DNA of 64,000 bases from Mycobacteriales bacterium (lineage in GTDB: Bacteria > Actinomycetota > Actinomycetes > Mycobacteriales > CADCTP01): NCBI GenBank assembly GCA_035995165.1, contig DASYKU010000096.1, positions 1 to 64,000 of the forward strand. Direction: 5' to 3'. A model generated the notes under the pieces. The model saw nothing but the letters and a program-made list of their open reading frames with translations. It was not told the DNA's origin and did not search any database. Shown piece by piece: positions 7,784 to 17,327 of this stretch. The translations under genes and the position numbers were made by a program. Each line of letters starts with the position of its first letter. Positions within the stretch are counted from its first letter, which is position 1.

Positions 7784-8682
7784 CCGCCGTCGCGTTCGTC
7801 GGCCTCGGCATCATGGGCGCGCCGATGGCGGCGAACCTGCTCGCCGCCGGGCACGAGGTCACCGGCTACAACCGCAGCCCGGCCGCGGTCGAGCGGCTCG
7901 CCGCGGCCGGTGGGCGGGCCGCGACCAGCGTGGCCGAGGCGGTCGCCGGCGCCGACGTGGTGATCACGATGCTGCCGGACAGCCCGGACGTCGAGGCCGT
8001 CGCGCTCGGCGAGGACGGCATCTACACGCACGCCAAGCCGGGCACCCTGCACGTCGACTGCTCCACGATCCGCCCCGACGTCGCGGCCCGGCTGGCCGCG
8101 GAGGGCCGGTCCCGCGGGCTGGCCGTGGTCGACGCGCCGGTCAGCGGCGGTGAGGCCGGCGCCGTCGCCGGGACGCTGTCGATCATGGTCGGCGGCGACG
8201 AGGACGACGTCGAGCGGGCCCGCCCGCTGCTGGCGGCGATGGGCAGCACGGTCGTCCGGGTCGGCCCGGCCGGCTCCGGCCAGACCGTCAAGGCTGCCAA
8301 CCAGCTGCTCGTGGCCGGCACGCTCGAGCTGGTGGCCGAGGCGCTGGTGTTCCTGGACGCGCACGGCGTCGACCCCGGCCCGGCCGTGCAGGTGCTGTCC
8401 GGCGGCCTGGCCGGCAGCGCCGTACTGGATCGCAAGGCGCCCGGGATGATCGCGGGCGAGTTCACCCCCGGCTTCCGGGTCGAGCTGCACCACAAGGACA
8501 TGGGCATCGTCACCGCCGCCGCCCGCGAGGCCGGGGTGGCCCTCCCGCTCGGCGGCCACGTCGCCGGGCTGCTCGCGTCCCTGCGCGCCCAGGGCCACGG
8601 GGCGCTCGACCACGGCGCCCTGCTCCTGCTCGTACGACAGCTGTCCGGCCGGGATGCGGCCGGGGACGGAGGCCGGTCATGA
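7780..8682 (+). CDS. glxR: Tartronate semialdehyde reductase (2-hydroxy-3-oxopropionate reductase)
   Basis: A 300-residue beta-hydroxyacid dehydrogenase from GTG 7780. The nucleotide-binding loop [14 protein letters not shown] is at the N-terminus, and YNRSP, the NADP-type selectivity region, follows the second strand. The substrate motif [11 protein letters not shown] is near residue 120, and the catalytic lysine lies in [13 protein letters not shown]. It should reduce tartronate semialdehyde to D-glycerate in the cytoplasm. It overlaps hyi by 4 bp and gcl by 4 bp. A 3-hydroxyisobutyrate dehydrogenase would look similar; the flanking gcl and hyi settle the call. Confidence 0.92.
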   Translation: MTAVAFVGLGIMGAPMAANLLAAGHEVTGYNRSPAAVERLAAAGGRAATSVAEAVAGADVVITMLPDSPDVEAVALGEDGIYTHAKPGTLHVDCSTIRPDVAARLAAEGRSRGLAVVDAPVSGGEAGAVAGTLSIMVGGDEDDVERARPLLAAMGSTVVRVGPAGSGQTVKAANQLLVAGTLELVAEALVFLDAHGVDPGPAVQVLSGGLAGSAVLDRKAPGMIAGEFTPGFRVELHHKDMGIVTAAAREAGVALPLGGHVAGLLASLRAQGHGALDHGALLLLVRQLSGRDAAGDGGRS

Positions 8683-10403
8683 CCCGGATGCGCGCGGTCG
8701 ACGCCGCGGTGGCGATCCTGCTCAAGGAGGGGGTCGACACCGCGTTCGGGGTGCCCGGCGCCGCGATCAACCCGTTCTACTCGGCGATGCGGGCCAGCGG
8801 CGGCATCACCCACTACCTGGGCCGGCACGTCGAGGGCGCCGTGCACATGGCCGAGGGCTACTCCCGGGCCGCCGCCGGCAACATCGGGCTCGCGCTGGCC
8901 ACCAGCGGTCCCGGCGGCACCGACATGATCACCGGGCTCTACTCGGCCTGGGCCGACTCGGTCCCGCTGCTCTGCCTCACCGGCCAGGCGCCGGTGGCCA
9001 AGCTGCAGAAGGAGGACTTCCAGGCCGTCGACATCGCCGCGATCGCCGCGCCGGTGACCAAGCTCGCGGTCACCGTCATGGAGGGCGGCCAGCTGCCCGG
9101 CACGCTGCAGCGGGCGTTCCACACGATGCGCTCCGGCCGTCCCGGCCCGGTCCTGATCGACCTGCCACTGGACGTCCAGCTGACCGAGATCGACTTCGAC
9201 ATCGACACGTACGAGCGGTTGCCGGTGCAGAAGCCGGCGATGAGCGTGGCCCAGGCCGAGCGGGTGCTGGACCTGCTGGCCGCGGCGGAACGGCCGCTGA
9301 TCGTGGCCGGCGGCGGGATCGTCAACGCCGACGCGGCCGCGGAGCTGGTCGAGCTGGCCGAGCTGCTCGACGTCCCGGTGGTGCCGACGCTGATGGGCTG
9401 GGGCACCATCCCCGACGACCACCGGCTGATGGCCGGGATGGCCGGCATCCAGACCGCCCACCGGTACGGCAACGCCACCCTGCTCGCCTCCGACCTCGTC
9501 CTCGGCATCGGCAACCGGTGGGCCAACCGGCACACCGGCGGGCTGGAGACGTACCGGCGGGGGCGGACGTTCGTGCACGTCGACATCGAGCCGACCCAGA
9601 TCGGCCGGATCTTCACCCCGGACTACGGCGTGGTCTCCGACGCCAAGGCCGCGCTGCGGCAGCTCGTCGACGTCGCCCGCGGCCGGCCGCGGACCGACCG
9701 CACCGCCTGGGTGTCGGAATGCCTGGAGCGTAAGGCGACCCTGCACCGCCGGACCGACTTCGACACCGTCCCGATCAAGCCGCAGCGGGTGTACCAGGAG
9801 ATGAACGCGGCCTTCGGCCGGGACGTCCGCTACGTCTCCACGATCGGCCTGTCCCAGATCGCCGGTGCCCAGTTCCTGCACGTCTACGGCCCCCGGCACT
9901 GGATCGACGCCGGCCAGGCCGGCCCGCTGGGCTGGACCGTGCCGGCCGCGCTCGGGGTCGCGGTGGCCGACCCGGGCGCGACCGTGGTCGGGCTGTCGGG
10001 CGACTACGACTTCCAGTTCCTGGTCGAGAGCCTGGCCGTCGGCGCCCAGTTCAACATCCCGTTCCTGCACGTGCTGGTGAACAACTCCTACCTGGGGCTG
10101 ATCCGGCAGGCCCAGCGGGCCTTCGACATGGACTACGCGGTCCAGCTCTCCTTCGACAACGTCAACTCCCCGGAGCTCGGCTCGTACGGGGTGGACCACG
10201 TCAAGGTGGCCGAGGGCCTGGGTTGCAAGGCGATCCGGGTGCGGGAGCCGGACGAGCTGCCGGGCGCGTTCGAGACCGCGCGCAAGCTGATGGCGGAGTT
10301 CCGGGTACCGGTGGTGGTCGAGGTGATCCTGGAGCGGGTCACGAACATCGCGATGGGCACCGACCTCGACAACGTCACGGAGTTCGAGGAGCTCGCCCGC
10401 TGA
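8679..10403 (+). CDS. gcl: Glyoxylate carboligase (tartronate-semialdehyde synthase)
   Basis: A 574-residue thiamine-diphosphate enzyme condensing two glyoxylates to tartronate semialdehyde with release of CO2. The N-terminal PYR domain has [17 protein letters not shown]: a valine stands where most ThDP enzymes carry the catalytic glutamate, a hallmark of Gcl. The C-terminal domain holds the ThDP/Mg site ([18 protein letters not shown], then [14 protein letters not shown]). It is last in the operon and coupled to glxR through ATGA. The 3' end overlaps the convergent carboxyltransferase gene by 29 bp, so antisense interference at the ends is possible. Confidence 0.95.
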   Translation: MTRMRAVDAAVAILLKEGVDTAFGVPGAAINPFYSAMRASGGITHYLGRHVEGAVHMAEGYSRAAAGNIGLALATSGPGGTDMITGLYSAWADSVPLLCLTGQAPVAKLQKEDFQAVDIAAIAAPVTKLAVTVMEGGQLPGTLQRAFHTMRSGRPGPVLIDLPLDVQLTEIDFDIDTYERLPVQKPAMSVAQAERVLDLLAAAERPLIVAGGGIVNADAAAELVELAELLDVPVVPTLMGWGTIPDDHRLMAGMAGIQTAHRYGNATLLASDLVLGIGNRWANRHTGGLETYRRGRTFVHVDIEPTQIGRIFTPDYGVVSDAKAALRQLVDVARGRPRTDRTAWVSECLERKATLHRRTDFDTVPIKPQRVYQEMNAAFGRDVRYVSTIGLSQIAGAQFLHVYGPRHWIDAGQAGPLGWTVPAALGVAVADPGATVVGLSGDYDFQFLVESLAVGAQFNIPFLHVLVNNSYLGLIRQAQRAFDMDYAVQLSFDNVNSPELGSYGVDHVKVAEGLGCKAIRVREPDELPGAFETARKLMAEFRVPVVVEVILERVTNIAMGTDLDNVTEFEELAR

Positions 10404-11877
10404 ACTTCGCGGCCCGGCGCCGCAGCCGGTCCGGATCCGTACGGCCGCTGAGCGCGCCGAGCTCGGCCGCCAGCACGGCGCCGAGCCGGCGGCAGAACCG
10501 GTCCGGCTCGTCGGCCGCGTCCGGGGACTCGGCCACGATCCGGTCCACGATGCCGGCCGCGTACAGGTCGGCGACGCCGACGCCCTGGGACCGGGCCATG
10601 TCCGCGGCGTGGTCGAGGTCGCGGTACCTGATCGCGCTGGCACCCTCCGGCGGCAGCGGCGCCAGCCAGGCGTGCTGCGCGGCCACCACCCGGTCGGCCG
10701 GCAGCAGCGCGAGCGCGGCCCCGCCGGTGCCCTGACCGAGCAGCACGCTGACGACCGGCGCGTCGAGGGTGGCGAGGTCCTCCAGGCAGCGGGCGATCTC
10801 GCCGGCCAGCCCGCCCTCCTCGGCCTCCACCGACAGCGCCGCCCCGGCGGTGTCGATGACCGTGACCAGCGGCAGCCGCAGCTCGGTGGCCAGCCGCATG
10901 CCGCGCCGGGCCACCCGCAGCGCGCCGGGGCCGAGCGGGCGGGCCAGCGTCTCCTCGCCGCGGTCCTGGCCCAGGAACACGCATGGCACCGGGCCGAACC
11001 GGGCCAGCCCGAGCACCAGCGCCGGGTCCAGCTCGCCCTCGCCGGTGCCGCTGAGCGCGACCACGTTGGTGGCCGCGCTGTCCAGCAGCCGCCGGATGCC
11101 GGGGCGGTCGGGCCGGCGGGAGCGGGTGATCGAGTCCCAGGCGTCGCCGGCCGGCAGCGCGGGATCGGCCGCGGGCAGGGCCTCGCCCTCGGCCACCCGC
11201 GGCGCGCACAGCACGTCCAGCGTCCGGGCCAGCAGCACGGCCAGGTCGGCCGGGGCGACGACGGCGTCGATGAGGCCGCGCTCGGCCAGGTGCTCGGCGG
11301 TCTGCACCTCGGGCGGGAAGACCGTGCCGTAGAGGGCCTCGTACACGCGGGGGCCGAGGAAGCCGATCAGCGCGCCCGGCTCGGCCACCGTGAGCTGCCC
11401 GAGCGAGGCCCAGGAGGCGAGCACGCCGCCGGTGGTCGGGTGGCGCAGGTAGACCAGGTACGACAACCCGGCCCGCTTGTGCGCGGTGACCGCGGCCGAG
11501 ACCCGGATCATCTGCACGAACGCGAGCGTGCCCTCCTGCATCCGGGTGCCGCCCGAGGCCGGCCCGGCCAGCAGCGGCAGCCCACGCTCGGTGGCGCGCT
11601 CGATCGCGGCGACCAGCCGGTCCGCGGTCGCCACCCCGATCGAGCCGCCGAGGAAGCCGAACTCGGAGACGACCAGCGCGATCGGGTGGCCGCCGATGCG
11701 GGCCTCGCCGGTCAGCACGGCCTCGTCCACGCCGCTGGACCGGGCCGCGGCGGCCAGCTCGGCCCGGTACGCCGGGTCGGCGCCGGAGTGGTCCACGGGC
11801 TCGTCCCAGCCGGTGAACGAGCCGTCGTCGACGGTGATCGCGAGAAGCTCCCGGGCCGAGAGGCGGTCGGACGTCAC
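10375..11877 (-). CDS. Acyl-CoA carboxylase carboxyltransferase (beta/alpha fused type)
   Basis: A 500-residue crotonase-fold carboxyltransferase with both halves in one chain. The beta-like N-half has [19 protein letters not shown] and [15 protein letters not shown]. The alpha-like C-half has [22 protein letters not shown] and [21 protein letters not shown]. It would move a carboxyl group from carboxybiotin to acetyl- or propionyl-CoA. No biotin carboxylase or biotin carrier gene is nearby, so its partners must lie elsewhere. Unlike E. coli AccD, there is no N-terminal zinc ribbon. Actinobacteria carry several such paralogues, and the acyl-CoA specificity cannot be told here. Confidence 0.85.
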   Translation of the reverse strand: MTSDRLSARELLAITVDDGSFTGWDEPVDHSGADPAYRAELAAAARSSGVDEAVLTGEARIGGHPIALVVSEFGFLGGSIGVATADRLVAAIERATERGLPLLAGPASGGTRMQEGTLAFVQMIRVSAAVTAHKRAGLSYLVYLRHPTTGGVLASWASLGQLTVAEPGALIGFLGPRVYEALYGTVFPPEVQTAEHLAERGLIDAVVAPADLAVLLARTLDVLCAPRVAEGEALPAADPALPAGDAWDSITRSRRPDRPGIRRLLDSAATNVVALSGTGEGELDPALVLGLARFGPVPCVFLGQDRGEETLARPLGPGALRVARRGMRLATELRLPLVTVIDTAGAALSVEAEEGGLAGEIARCLEDLATLDAPVVSVLLGQGTGGAALALLPADRVVAAQHAWLAPLPPEGASAIRYRDLDHAADMARSQGVGVADLYAAGIVDRIVAESPDAADEPDRFCRRLGAVLAAELGALSGRTDPDRLRRRAAKFSGRAPRTP

Positions 11878-11956
11878 CGCCCCAGCCTGGCCGGATCCAC
11901 GCCCCGAGTCGAGCCTTTCGACGGGTGTCGACAGGTCCGGTGACTACGGTGGCGGG

Positions 11957-12733
11957 ATGGCTGTGACGTTCGCCGACCTGCACCACCGGGACACCACCCC
12001 GCTGCTGCTGCCCAACGCCTGGGACGTCCCGTCCGCGCTGGCGTTCGCGGCCGCCGGCTTCGAGGCCGTCGGCACCACGAGCTTCGGCGTCGCGTCGGGC
12101 CTGGGCCGCCCGGACGGCGCCCGCACCACCCGGGACGCCAACCTCGCGCTGGCCCACGCTCTGTCCACAGTGGACTGCCTTGTCAGCCTCGACATCGAGG
12201 ACGGGTACGCCGACGACCCGGACGAGGTCGCCGGCTACGTCGCCGACCTGCCGGTGGCCGGGATCAACCTCGAGGACAGCACGGCCGGGGCGCTGGTCCC
12301 GCCGGCCGCGCACGCGGCCAAGGTCGCCGCGGTCAAGCGCCGCCGGCCGGACCTCTTCCTCAACGCCCGCGTCGACACGTACTGGCTGGGCCAGGAGGCG
12401 ACGGTCGAGTCCACTGTGGACCGCGCCGGGCAGTACGTGGCGGCCGGCGCGGACGGGATCTTCGTGCCCGGGGCGACCGAGCCGGACGTGCTGCGGGCGC
12501 TGACCCGGGCGATCCCGGTGCCGGTCAACGTGCTGGTCGTGCCGGGGCGGTCGCTGGCCGAGCTGGGCGGCCTGGGGATCCGGCGGGTCAGCACCGGGTC
12601 GCTGCCGTACCGGGCCGCGATCCACGCCGCGGCCGAGGTCGCGCTGGCCGTCCGGGACGGGCGGGCGGTGCCGGCCGCCGACCCGTACGGGGAGCTGCAG
12701 GGCCGGCTCGTCGACTACGCCGGCCGCTCCTGA
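11957..12733 (+). CDS. Isocitrate lyase/PEP mutase family protein
   Basis: A 258-residue TIM barrel starting at ATG 11957, behind GGTGGCGGG. Family marks are LLLPNAWDVPSALAFAAAGFEAVGTTS at the N-terminus, the metal-binding LDIEDGYADDPDE, and GINLEDS. The KKCGH signature of true isocitrate lyase is absent. The protein is of the short subfamily, which includes oxaloacetate-hydrolase-like and carboxyvinyl-carboxyphosphonate-like enzymes as well as many uncharacterised members, so the substrate is open. It lies just after the glyoxylate operon and carboxyltransferase but is transcribed alone. Two of its Ser-Thr-Val-Asp sites are encoded by the recurrent 13-bp palindrome (12163 and 12409). Confidence 0.8.
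   Translation: MAVTFADLHHRDTTPLLLPNAWDVPSALAFAAAGFEAVGTTSFGVASGLGRPDGARTTRDANLALAHALSTVDCLVSLDIEDGYADDPDEVAGYVADLPVAGINLEDSTAGALVPPAAHAAKVAAVKRRRPDLFLNARVDTYWLGQEATVESTVDRAGQYVAAGADGIFVPGATEPDVLRALTRAIPVPVNVLVVPGRSLAELGGLGIRRVSTGSLPYRAAIHAAAEVALAVRDGRAVPAADPYGELQGRLVDYAGRS
12163..12175. repeat. 13-bp palindrome GTCCACAGTGGAC (copy 3)
   Basis: Exact copy inside the PEP mutase family gene, encoding Ser-Thr-Val-Asp. Confidence 0.8.
12409..12421. repeat. 13-bp palindrome GTCCACTGTGGAC (copy 4)
   Basis: Exact copy 246 bp after copy 3 in the same gene, again encoding Ser-Thr-Val-Asp, with a Thr codon (ACT) that is rare in this window. Confidence 0.8.
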
Positions 12734-12782
12734 GGGCAGGCCGGTTTGCCCGGCGCTTGCCTGGCCGCCGTAGGGTCGCGGC

Positions 12783-13634
12783 GTGCCCCTCGTGTCCGCC
12801 GCCGGTCCGTTCGGCGGAACCGTCTCGGGGGACGTCCGGCTGGCGGTCGCGCTGCTCCTGCTGCTGGGGGCCGCGGCCGGGGCGCTGACCGCGAACGGGG
12901 TGCGGGTCCGGCGCCAGGTGGTGACGGCCTCGATCCGGGCCGCGGTCCAGCTCGCGGTGCTCGGCGCCGTGCTCGGGCTGGTCTTCCGCTTCCCGGCGGC
13001 GGCCGCGGTCGTGCTGGTGGTCATGCTCGCCACCGCGACCCGGACCGCGGCCCGGCGGCTGCGCGACTTCCCCGGCGCGACCCGGGCGGTGCTCACCGCG
13101 AGCGTGGCCGGCGCGTCGACCACGCTGGTCGTCGCGTTCGCCACCGGCGCCGTCGACCTGTCCGTCCGGTACGTCGTCGCGCTGGGCGGCATCACCCTCG
13201 GCGGCACGATGACCGCCTGCACGCTGGCCGGCCGGCAGCTGCTGGCCGGCATCCGGACCCGCCGGGACGAGGTCGAGGGCTGGCTCGCGCTCGGCGCCAC
13301 GCCGCGGCAGGCCGTCCGCGACATCGTCCGTACGGCGGCCGGGGAAGCGCTGCTGCCCGCGATCGACCAGACCCGGACGGTCGGCCTGGTCACGCTGCCG
13401 GGCGCGTTCGTCGGCGCGCTGTTCGGCGGCGCCTCCCCCGGGTCGGCCGCCCGGTTCCAGCTGATCGTGCTGGTCGGCCTCCTCACCGCCGAGGCCGTCG
13501 CCGCGGTCACCCTGACCTACTCCCTCGGCGCCCCCCAGCCCCTCCCCCTGCCCTCGGATGACCGCGCCGCCGGCGGCGATGGCACCGTGCGCGCGGCGTC
13601 CAGGCCACGACGGGTCCTGCGCCGCCGGACCTGA
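12783..13634 (+). CDS. UPF0014 (FetB/YbbM-like) ABC transporter permease
   Basis: A 283-residue polytopic membrane protein from GTG 12783. Six to seven hydrophobic segments run along the first ~250 residues. The family core is RRQVVTASIRAAVQLAVLGAVLG near the start, then GTMTACTLAGRQL, LALGATPRQAV and TVGLVTLPGAFVGALFGGASP in the middle. UPF0014 members such as E. coli FetB act with an ATPase (FetA) and have been linked to iron export under oxidative stress. No ATPase gene is adjacent here, so it is an orphan subunit in this window. The tail is Arg-rich. Substrate is uncertain. Confidence 0.8.
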   Translation: MPLVSAAGPFGGTVSGDVRLAVALLLLLGAAAGALTANGVRVRRQVVTASIRAAVQLAVLGAVLGLVFRFPAAAAVVLVVMLATATRTAARRLRDFPGATRAVLTASVAGASTTLVVAFATGAVDLSVRYVVALGGITLGGTMTACTLAGRQLLAGIRTRRDEVEGWLALGATPRQAVRDIVRTAAGEALLPAIDQTRTVGLVTLPGAFVGALFGGASPGSAARFQLIVLVGLLTAEAVAAVTLTYSLGAPQPLPLPSDDRAAGGDGTVRAASRPRRVLRRRT

Positions 13635-13694
13635 CGGCCGTTCTCCTGGACGGAGACCCGTCTCACGGTTGACACGTAGCGGGGCGACCCGCGG

Positions 13695-14891
13695 TCAGTC
13701 GTCGATCGCCTGGTAGACGGCGGTCCAGAAGTCGTGCGACCTCGGCAGCCTCTGGTCGCCTGCGTGCGCCCGCTGCATGACGAGGATCGTCGTCAGGTCT
13801 TCGGCGGGATCGTTGTACCAGGCGGTGCCGTAGAAGCCGGACCAGCCGTAGCTGCCGGCCGACGGGCCGAGGTGCGTGCGGCGGGTGATGACCGACATCC
13901 CGAAGCCCCAGCCCATGGCGTCGAAGTATCCCGGCCAGAACCCGGAGACCGCCTTCTGCGCCGGACTCAGCTGGTCGCTGGTCATCAGCGACACCGCCGG
14001 CCGCGACAGCACCCGCTCGCCGTGGTGCGCACCGCCCGCGAGCAGAGCCGAGGCGAAGGCGAGGTAGTCCTCGGCGGTCGAGACGAGCCCGCCGCCACCG
14101 CTCTCGAACACCGGCGGCCGGCTCCACCGCCCCTCGGGGCCGTCGTCTTCCACGACCGGCCCACCGGTGGCGGCATCGTCGCGCTCGTACGCCGTCGCCA
14201 ACCGGCCGATGCTCCCGCCGGCCACGCTGAAGGCGGTGTCCTTCATCCCGAGCGGATCGCAGATCCGCTCGCGCAGGGCCGCCCCGAACGACCTGCCGGT
14301 GGCCCGGGCGATGAGCACGCCCGTCACGTTCGCGGCGGTGTCGTACATCCAGCGCTCGCCGGGCTGGTGGACGAGCGGAAGCGCGCCGAGCCGGCCCATC
14401 CACTCAGCCGGCGGCGCCGCCCTGCCGAGCACACCCATCGCGTCGGCGATCGGGACCGTTCCCGGCTCGGCCGGGACCATGCCGGTACCGAGGGTGAAGG
14501 TCAGCAGATCCCGCAGCGTCATCGGGCGGTGCGCCGCAACGGTGTCCTCCAGCGGCCCGTCCGGATCGGCGAGCACCGTCATGTCCGCCAGCTCCGGCAG
14601 AAGGTCGTCGACCGGGTCATCGAGGCGCAGGGTGCAGTCCTCGACGAGCGTCATCGCACACGCGGCGACGATCGGCTTCGACATCGAACCCATGCGACAG
14701 ATCGTGTCGCCCGCCATCGGCGTCCCCGACCCCGGGCCCTCGAACGCGAGCGTGCCCGTCGCCTCGACGTGCACCTCGCCGTGCCGGGCGAGGACCGCCA
14801 GCGCACCCGGGACGAAGCCACTCTCGACGTGCCGCTCCAGCAGCCCCCGCACCCGAGCCAGCCGTGTCGACGAGAAGCCACCAGCAGTCAC
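13695..14891 (-). CDS. Serine hydrolase of the beta-lactamase/class C-esterase fold
   Basis: A 398-residue protein from GTG 14891, with GGAGG correctly spaced upstream. The nucleophile motif SxxK is seen as S69-MSK72, following GDTICRMG. The second motif tyrosine lies in WMYDTAANVTG. The last motif region is probably in SGFYGTAWYND. There is no signal peptide, so it is probably cytoplasmic and an esterase or transesterase (EstB or LovD-like) rather than an antibiotic-resistance beta-lactamase. It is transcribed alone, convergent with the UPF0014 permease. The next gene on its strand is the P450 151 bp downstream; that gap shows no gene. Confidence 0.8.
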   Translation of the reverse strand: MTAGGFSSTRLARVRGLLERHVESGFVPGALAVLARHGEVHVEATGTLAFEGPGSGTPMAGDTICRMGSMSKPIVAACAMTLVEDCTLRLDDPVDDLLPELADMTVLADPDGPLEDTVAAHRPMTLRDLLTFTLGTGMVPAEPGTVPIADAMGVLGRAAPPAEWMGRLGALPLVHQPGERWMYDTAANVTGVLIARATGRSFGAALRERICDPLGMKDTAFSVAGGSIGRLATAYERDDAATGGPVVEDDGPEGRWSRPPVFESGGGGLVSTAEDYLAFASALLAGGAHHGERVLSRPAVSLMTSDQLSPAQKAVSGFWPGYFDAMGWGFGMSVITRRTHLGPSAGSYGWSGFYGTAWYNDPAEDLTTILVMQRAHAGDQRLPRSHDFWTAVYQAIDD

Positions 14892-15042
14892 CTGTCACCT
14901 CCTCGGCTCGTCCGGTCGCAAGTTACCCGGAGCGCGACGACCGCACGCTTCCCCGAGCACGTCGAGGAGGAGACGCGTCCGCTCATCGGCGGAACCCCTG
15001 AGGGCGCGACCTCCCGGGCCATGGCCTGCTGAGCCGCCGGCG

Positions 15043-16302
15043 TCAGGCGCGGACGGGGAGGCTGGCGTAGCCGCGGATCGTGGTGGCCGGGCGCCAGCGG
15101 CCGCGACCGGCCCGGGTCAACCGCGGCATCCGCTCGACGAGCCGTCGCAGCGCGACCTCCGCCTCGAGCCGGGCCAGCGGCGCCCCGGCGCAGTAGTGCG
15201 GGCCGGCCGAGAACGCCAGGTGGTCCGTCGCCCGGGGCCGGTGCAGCTGGACCCGGTCCGGGTCCGGGTACGCCGCCGGATCCCGCGCCGCCCCGCCGAG
15301 GAACAACGCCACCCCCTCCCCCGGCCGGAACCGCTCCCCGGCGACCTCGGTCGGCACCTGCGCGACCCGGTACGTCGCCTGCACCGGCGGGTCGTACCGG
15401 AGCACCTCCTCGGCCACCGCCCCGGCCAGCCCCGGGTCGTCCCGCAGCGCCGCCCAGAGCTCGGGCCGGTCCAGCAGCGCCGAGACCGCGTTCCCGATCA
15501 GGTTCACGGTCGTCTCGAACCCGGCGACGAGCAGCAGGCTGCAGGTCACGTACAGCTCGTACGCGGTGAGCCGGCCACCGTCGGAGGCCGCGACCAGCGC
15601 GCTGACCAGGTCGTCGCGCGGCTCCCGGCGGCGGGCCTCGATCAGCCGGGCGAACGCGGGCTCGATCGCGCCCGCGGCCCGGATCACCGCGAGCAGGTGC
15701 GCGGGCGAGCGGACCCCGTCGAGCGCGGAGGAGATCGCCGCCCCGTGCCCGGCCAGCACGGCCGCGTCGGACCCGTCCAGCCCGAGCAGCGCGGTGATGA
15801 TCGTGACCGGCAGCGGCGCCGCGTAGTCCGTCACCAGGTCGAACCGGCCGGCCCGGACGGCCCGGTCCAGCAGCTGGTCCGCCGTCGCCTCGACCAGCGC
15901 CCGGTGCCGGGCGATCGCGGCCGGTGTGAACGCCGGCGCGACCAGCCGGCGCAGCCGGGTGTGGTCGGGCGGGTCCCGCTCCAGCATCCCGAGGTCGAGC
16001 TGCACGTCCGGACCCGGCCCGGACGGCCCCGGATCGCCCGGCATCCGGACCCCGAAGTCCCGGCTGCGCAGCACCTCCCGGCAGCAGTCGTAGTGCGCGG
16101 TGGCCCGGTCGCCCCGCCGCAGCCGCAGCATCGGCCCCTGCGCCCGGACCCAGGCGTACACCGGGTACGGGTCGGCGATCCCGGCCCGGGTGTAGAGCCG
16201 CAGGATCGGATCCCGCCGTACGTGCGCGCCGACGAGACGCCGCCCCCGCAGCGCGACGATCTCCCTCAGCGCACCCCCGATCGCCCGCACCTCACCGGCC
16301 AC
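15043..16302 (-). CDS. Cytochrome P450
   Basis: A bacterial class P450 of ~419 residues. The oxygen-binding I-helix motif is LLVAGFETTVNLIGNAV. The K-helix ExxR is in AEEVLRYDPPVQATYR. The heme-ligand loop is FSAGPHYCAGAPLARLE, with the axial cysteine. I chose GTG 16302 (VAGEVRAIGG) because AGGAGG lies 8 nt upstream; ATG 16347 would add 15 residues. It needs ferredoxin and reductase partners, which are not encoded nearby. Oxidation substrate is unknown. It follows the SCO6745-family gene by ~70 bp on the same strand and may share its transcript. Confidence 0.9.
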   Translation of the reverse strand: MAGEVRAIGGALREIVALRGRRLVGAHVRRDPILRLYTRAGIADPYPVYAWVRAQGPMLRLRRGDRATAHYDCCREVLRSRDFGVRMPGDPGPSGPGPDVQLDLGMLERDPPDHTRLRRLVAPAFTPAAIARHRALVEATADQLLDRAVRAGRFDLVTDYAAPLPVTIITALLGLDGSDAAVLAGHGAAISSALDGVRSPAHLLAVIRAAGAIEPAFARLIEARRREPRDDLVSALVAASDGGRLTAYELYVTCSLLLVAGFETTVNLIGNAVSALLDRPELWAALRDDPGLAGAVAEEVLRYDPPVQATYRVAQVPTEVAGERFRPGEGVALFLGGAARDPAAYPDPDRVQLHRPRATDHLAFSAGPHYCAGAPLARLEAEVALRRLVERMPRLTRAGRGRWRPATTIRGYASLPVRA

Positions 16303-16370
16303 CCAGCCACCCTCCTGCCGTCCGCGGTCACCTCCGAAACCGTACATCCGGGCACACGACGGGCGCAGGA

Positions 16371-17219
16371 TCAGGTCGTCCAGAGCAGGCCGGCGGGGTT
16401 CGGCGACGGGATCAGGCCGGTGCGGAAGACGGCCACCGCCAGCGGGTCGAGCAGCTCCAGCAGCCGGGCGCCGTCGGTGGGGCCGAGGTCCTGCCAGGGC
16501 TGCGCGGCGGCCCGGTCGGTGCCGGCCTCGATCTCCTCGTGCTCGGCCCGCCCGGCCGCGGTCAGCCCGCCGGCGTCGTCGAGCCAGCCCCGCTCCCGCA
16601 GCCCGGCCCGGGTCCGCCCCCACTCCTGCTCCGAGAACCCGCGCCCGGTCCGCAGCACCTCCTCCTCGGCCTCGCCGGCGCCGACCTTGAGCAGGTGCGC
16701 CTCGGCCGGCCGGACGCCGCGCGCGACCAGCACCGCGTTGTGGCCGTCGCCGCGGTGCTCACGCAGCACCGAGGTGGCCTGCCAGAGCGCGATCCGGGGG
16801 TTCTCGGAGCGGGGCAGGACCTGGTTCGCCGCAGCCAGCGGGCGGCCGGCGGTGCCGGCCGCCGCCGCCGCCCGCCAGGCCAGCTCGGCCGCCTCGGCCA
16901 GGCCGGCGTCCGGGACCTCCAGCTCGGCGAGGGCCGCGTCGACCCCCGCCTCCCGGGCCGCGATCGCCCGCTCCGGGGACGTGTACGCCCAGGCGTCCGG
17001 CAGCGCCCGGGCCACCCGGTCGCGGTGGAAGCCGTAGAAGACCGCGGTGACGACGTCCGGTCCGACCGGGCCGAGCGGCGCGGCCCGGAAGGCGAAGTAG
17101 CCCATCCAGTAGCCCTTCAGCCCCAGCGCCTTGGCCTGCTCCCGCGGGTGCGGGCTGAAGTAGATGAGGTCGTGCAGGGCCTCGTACCGGAGCCAGAGCG
17201 GGCGGGTCAGGTCGGTCAC
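16371..17219 (-). CDS. SCO6745-family protein (MarR-like helical regions)
   Basis: A 282-residue protein from GTG 17219 (VTDLTRPLWLRYEALHDLIYFSPH), with AGGAGG 7 nt upstream. The N-terminal LHDLIYFSPHPREQAKALGLKGYWMGYFAFRAAPLGPVG and the FYGFHRDRVARALPDAW segment are the family signature. The C-terminal half has winged-helix-like helices (AGLRERGWLDDAGGLTAAGRAEHEEIEAGTDRAA) resembling MarR-type domains. No catalytic motif or experimental role is known to me for this family. It is probably the first gene of a two-gene unit with the P450 downstream, and is divergent from the DUF2278 gene. Confidence 0.75.
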   Translation of the reverse strand: MTDLTRPLWLRYEALHDLIYFSPHPREQAKALGLKGYWMGYFAFRAAPLGPVGPDVVTAVFYGFHRDRVARALPDAWAYTSPERAIAAREAGVDAALAELEVPDAGLAEAAELAWRAAAAAGTAGRPLAAANQVLPRSENPRIALWQATSVLREHRGDGHNAVLVARGVRPAEAHLLKVGAGEAEEEVLRTGRGFSEQEWGRTRAGLRERGWLDDAGGLTAAGRAEHEEIEAGTDRAAAQPWQDLGPTDGARLLELLDPLAVAVFRTGLIPSPNPAGLLWTT

Positions 17220-17327
17220 CGAATTCCTCCTCGCCCCGGCCGGTCCGCGTATCAGCGGGCCGGGCCGGAGCCTCTGTTTGTGCGTCGCCGGAACGGGCCG
17301 GCGTACCGACTTCACGGGGTCTTGAGA

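Noticed and set aside
11957-12733. True isocitrate lyase, as a partner of the glyoxylate operon
   Set aside because: At 258 residues it is too short and lacks the KKCGH motif; assigned only to the PEP mutase superfamily.
10133-13510. Long minus-strand frame across gcl, the carboxyltransferase and the PEP mutase gene
   Set aside because: Overlaps three recognisable genes in other frames and has no domain of its own.
13635-13694. Terminator between the UPF0014 permease and the serine hydrolase
   Set aside because: Only a 5-bp GAGAC/GTCTC pair is visible; too weak to list.
13695-14891. Antibiotic-resistance beta-lactamase
   Set aside because: SxxK is present but there is no signal peptide and the motifs fit esterase-like class C relatives better.
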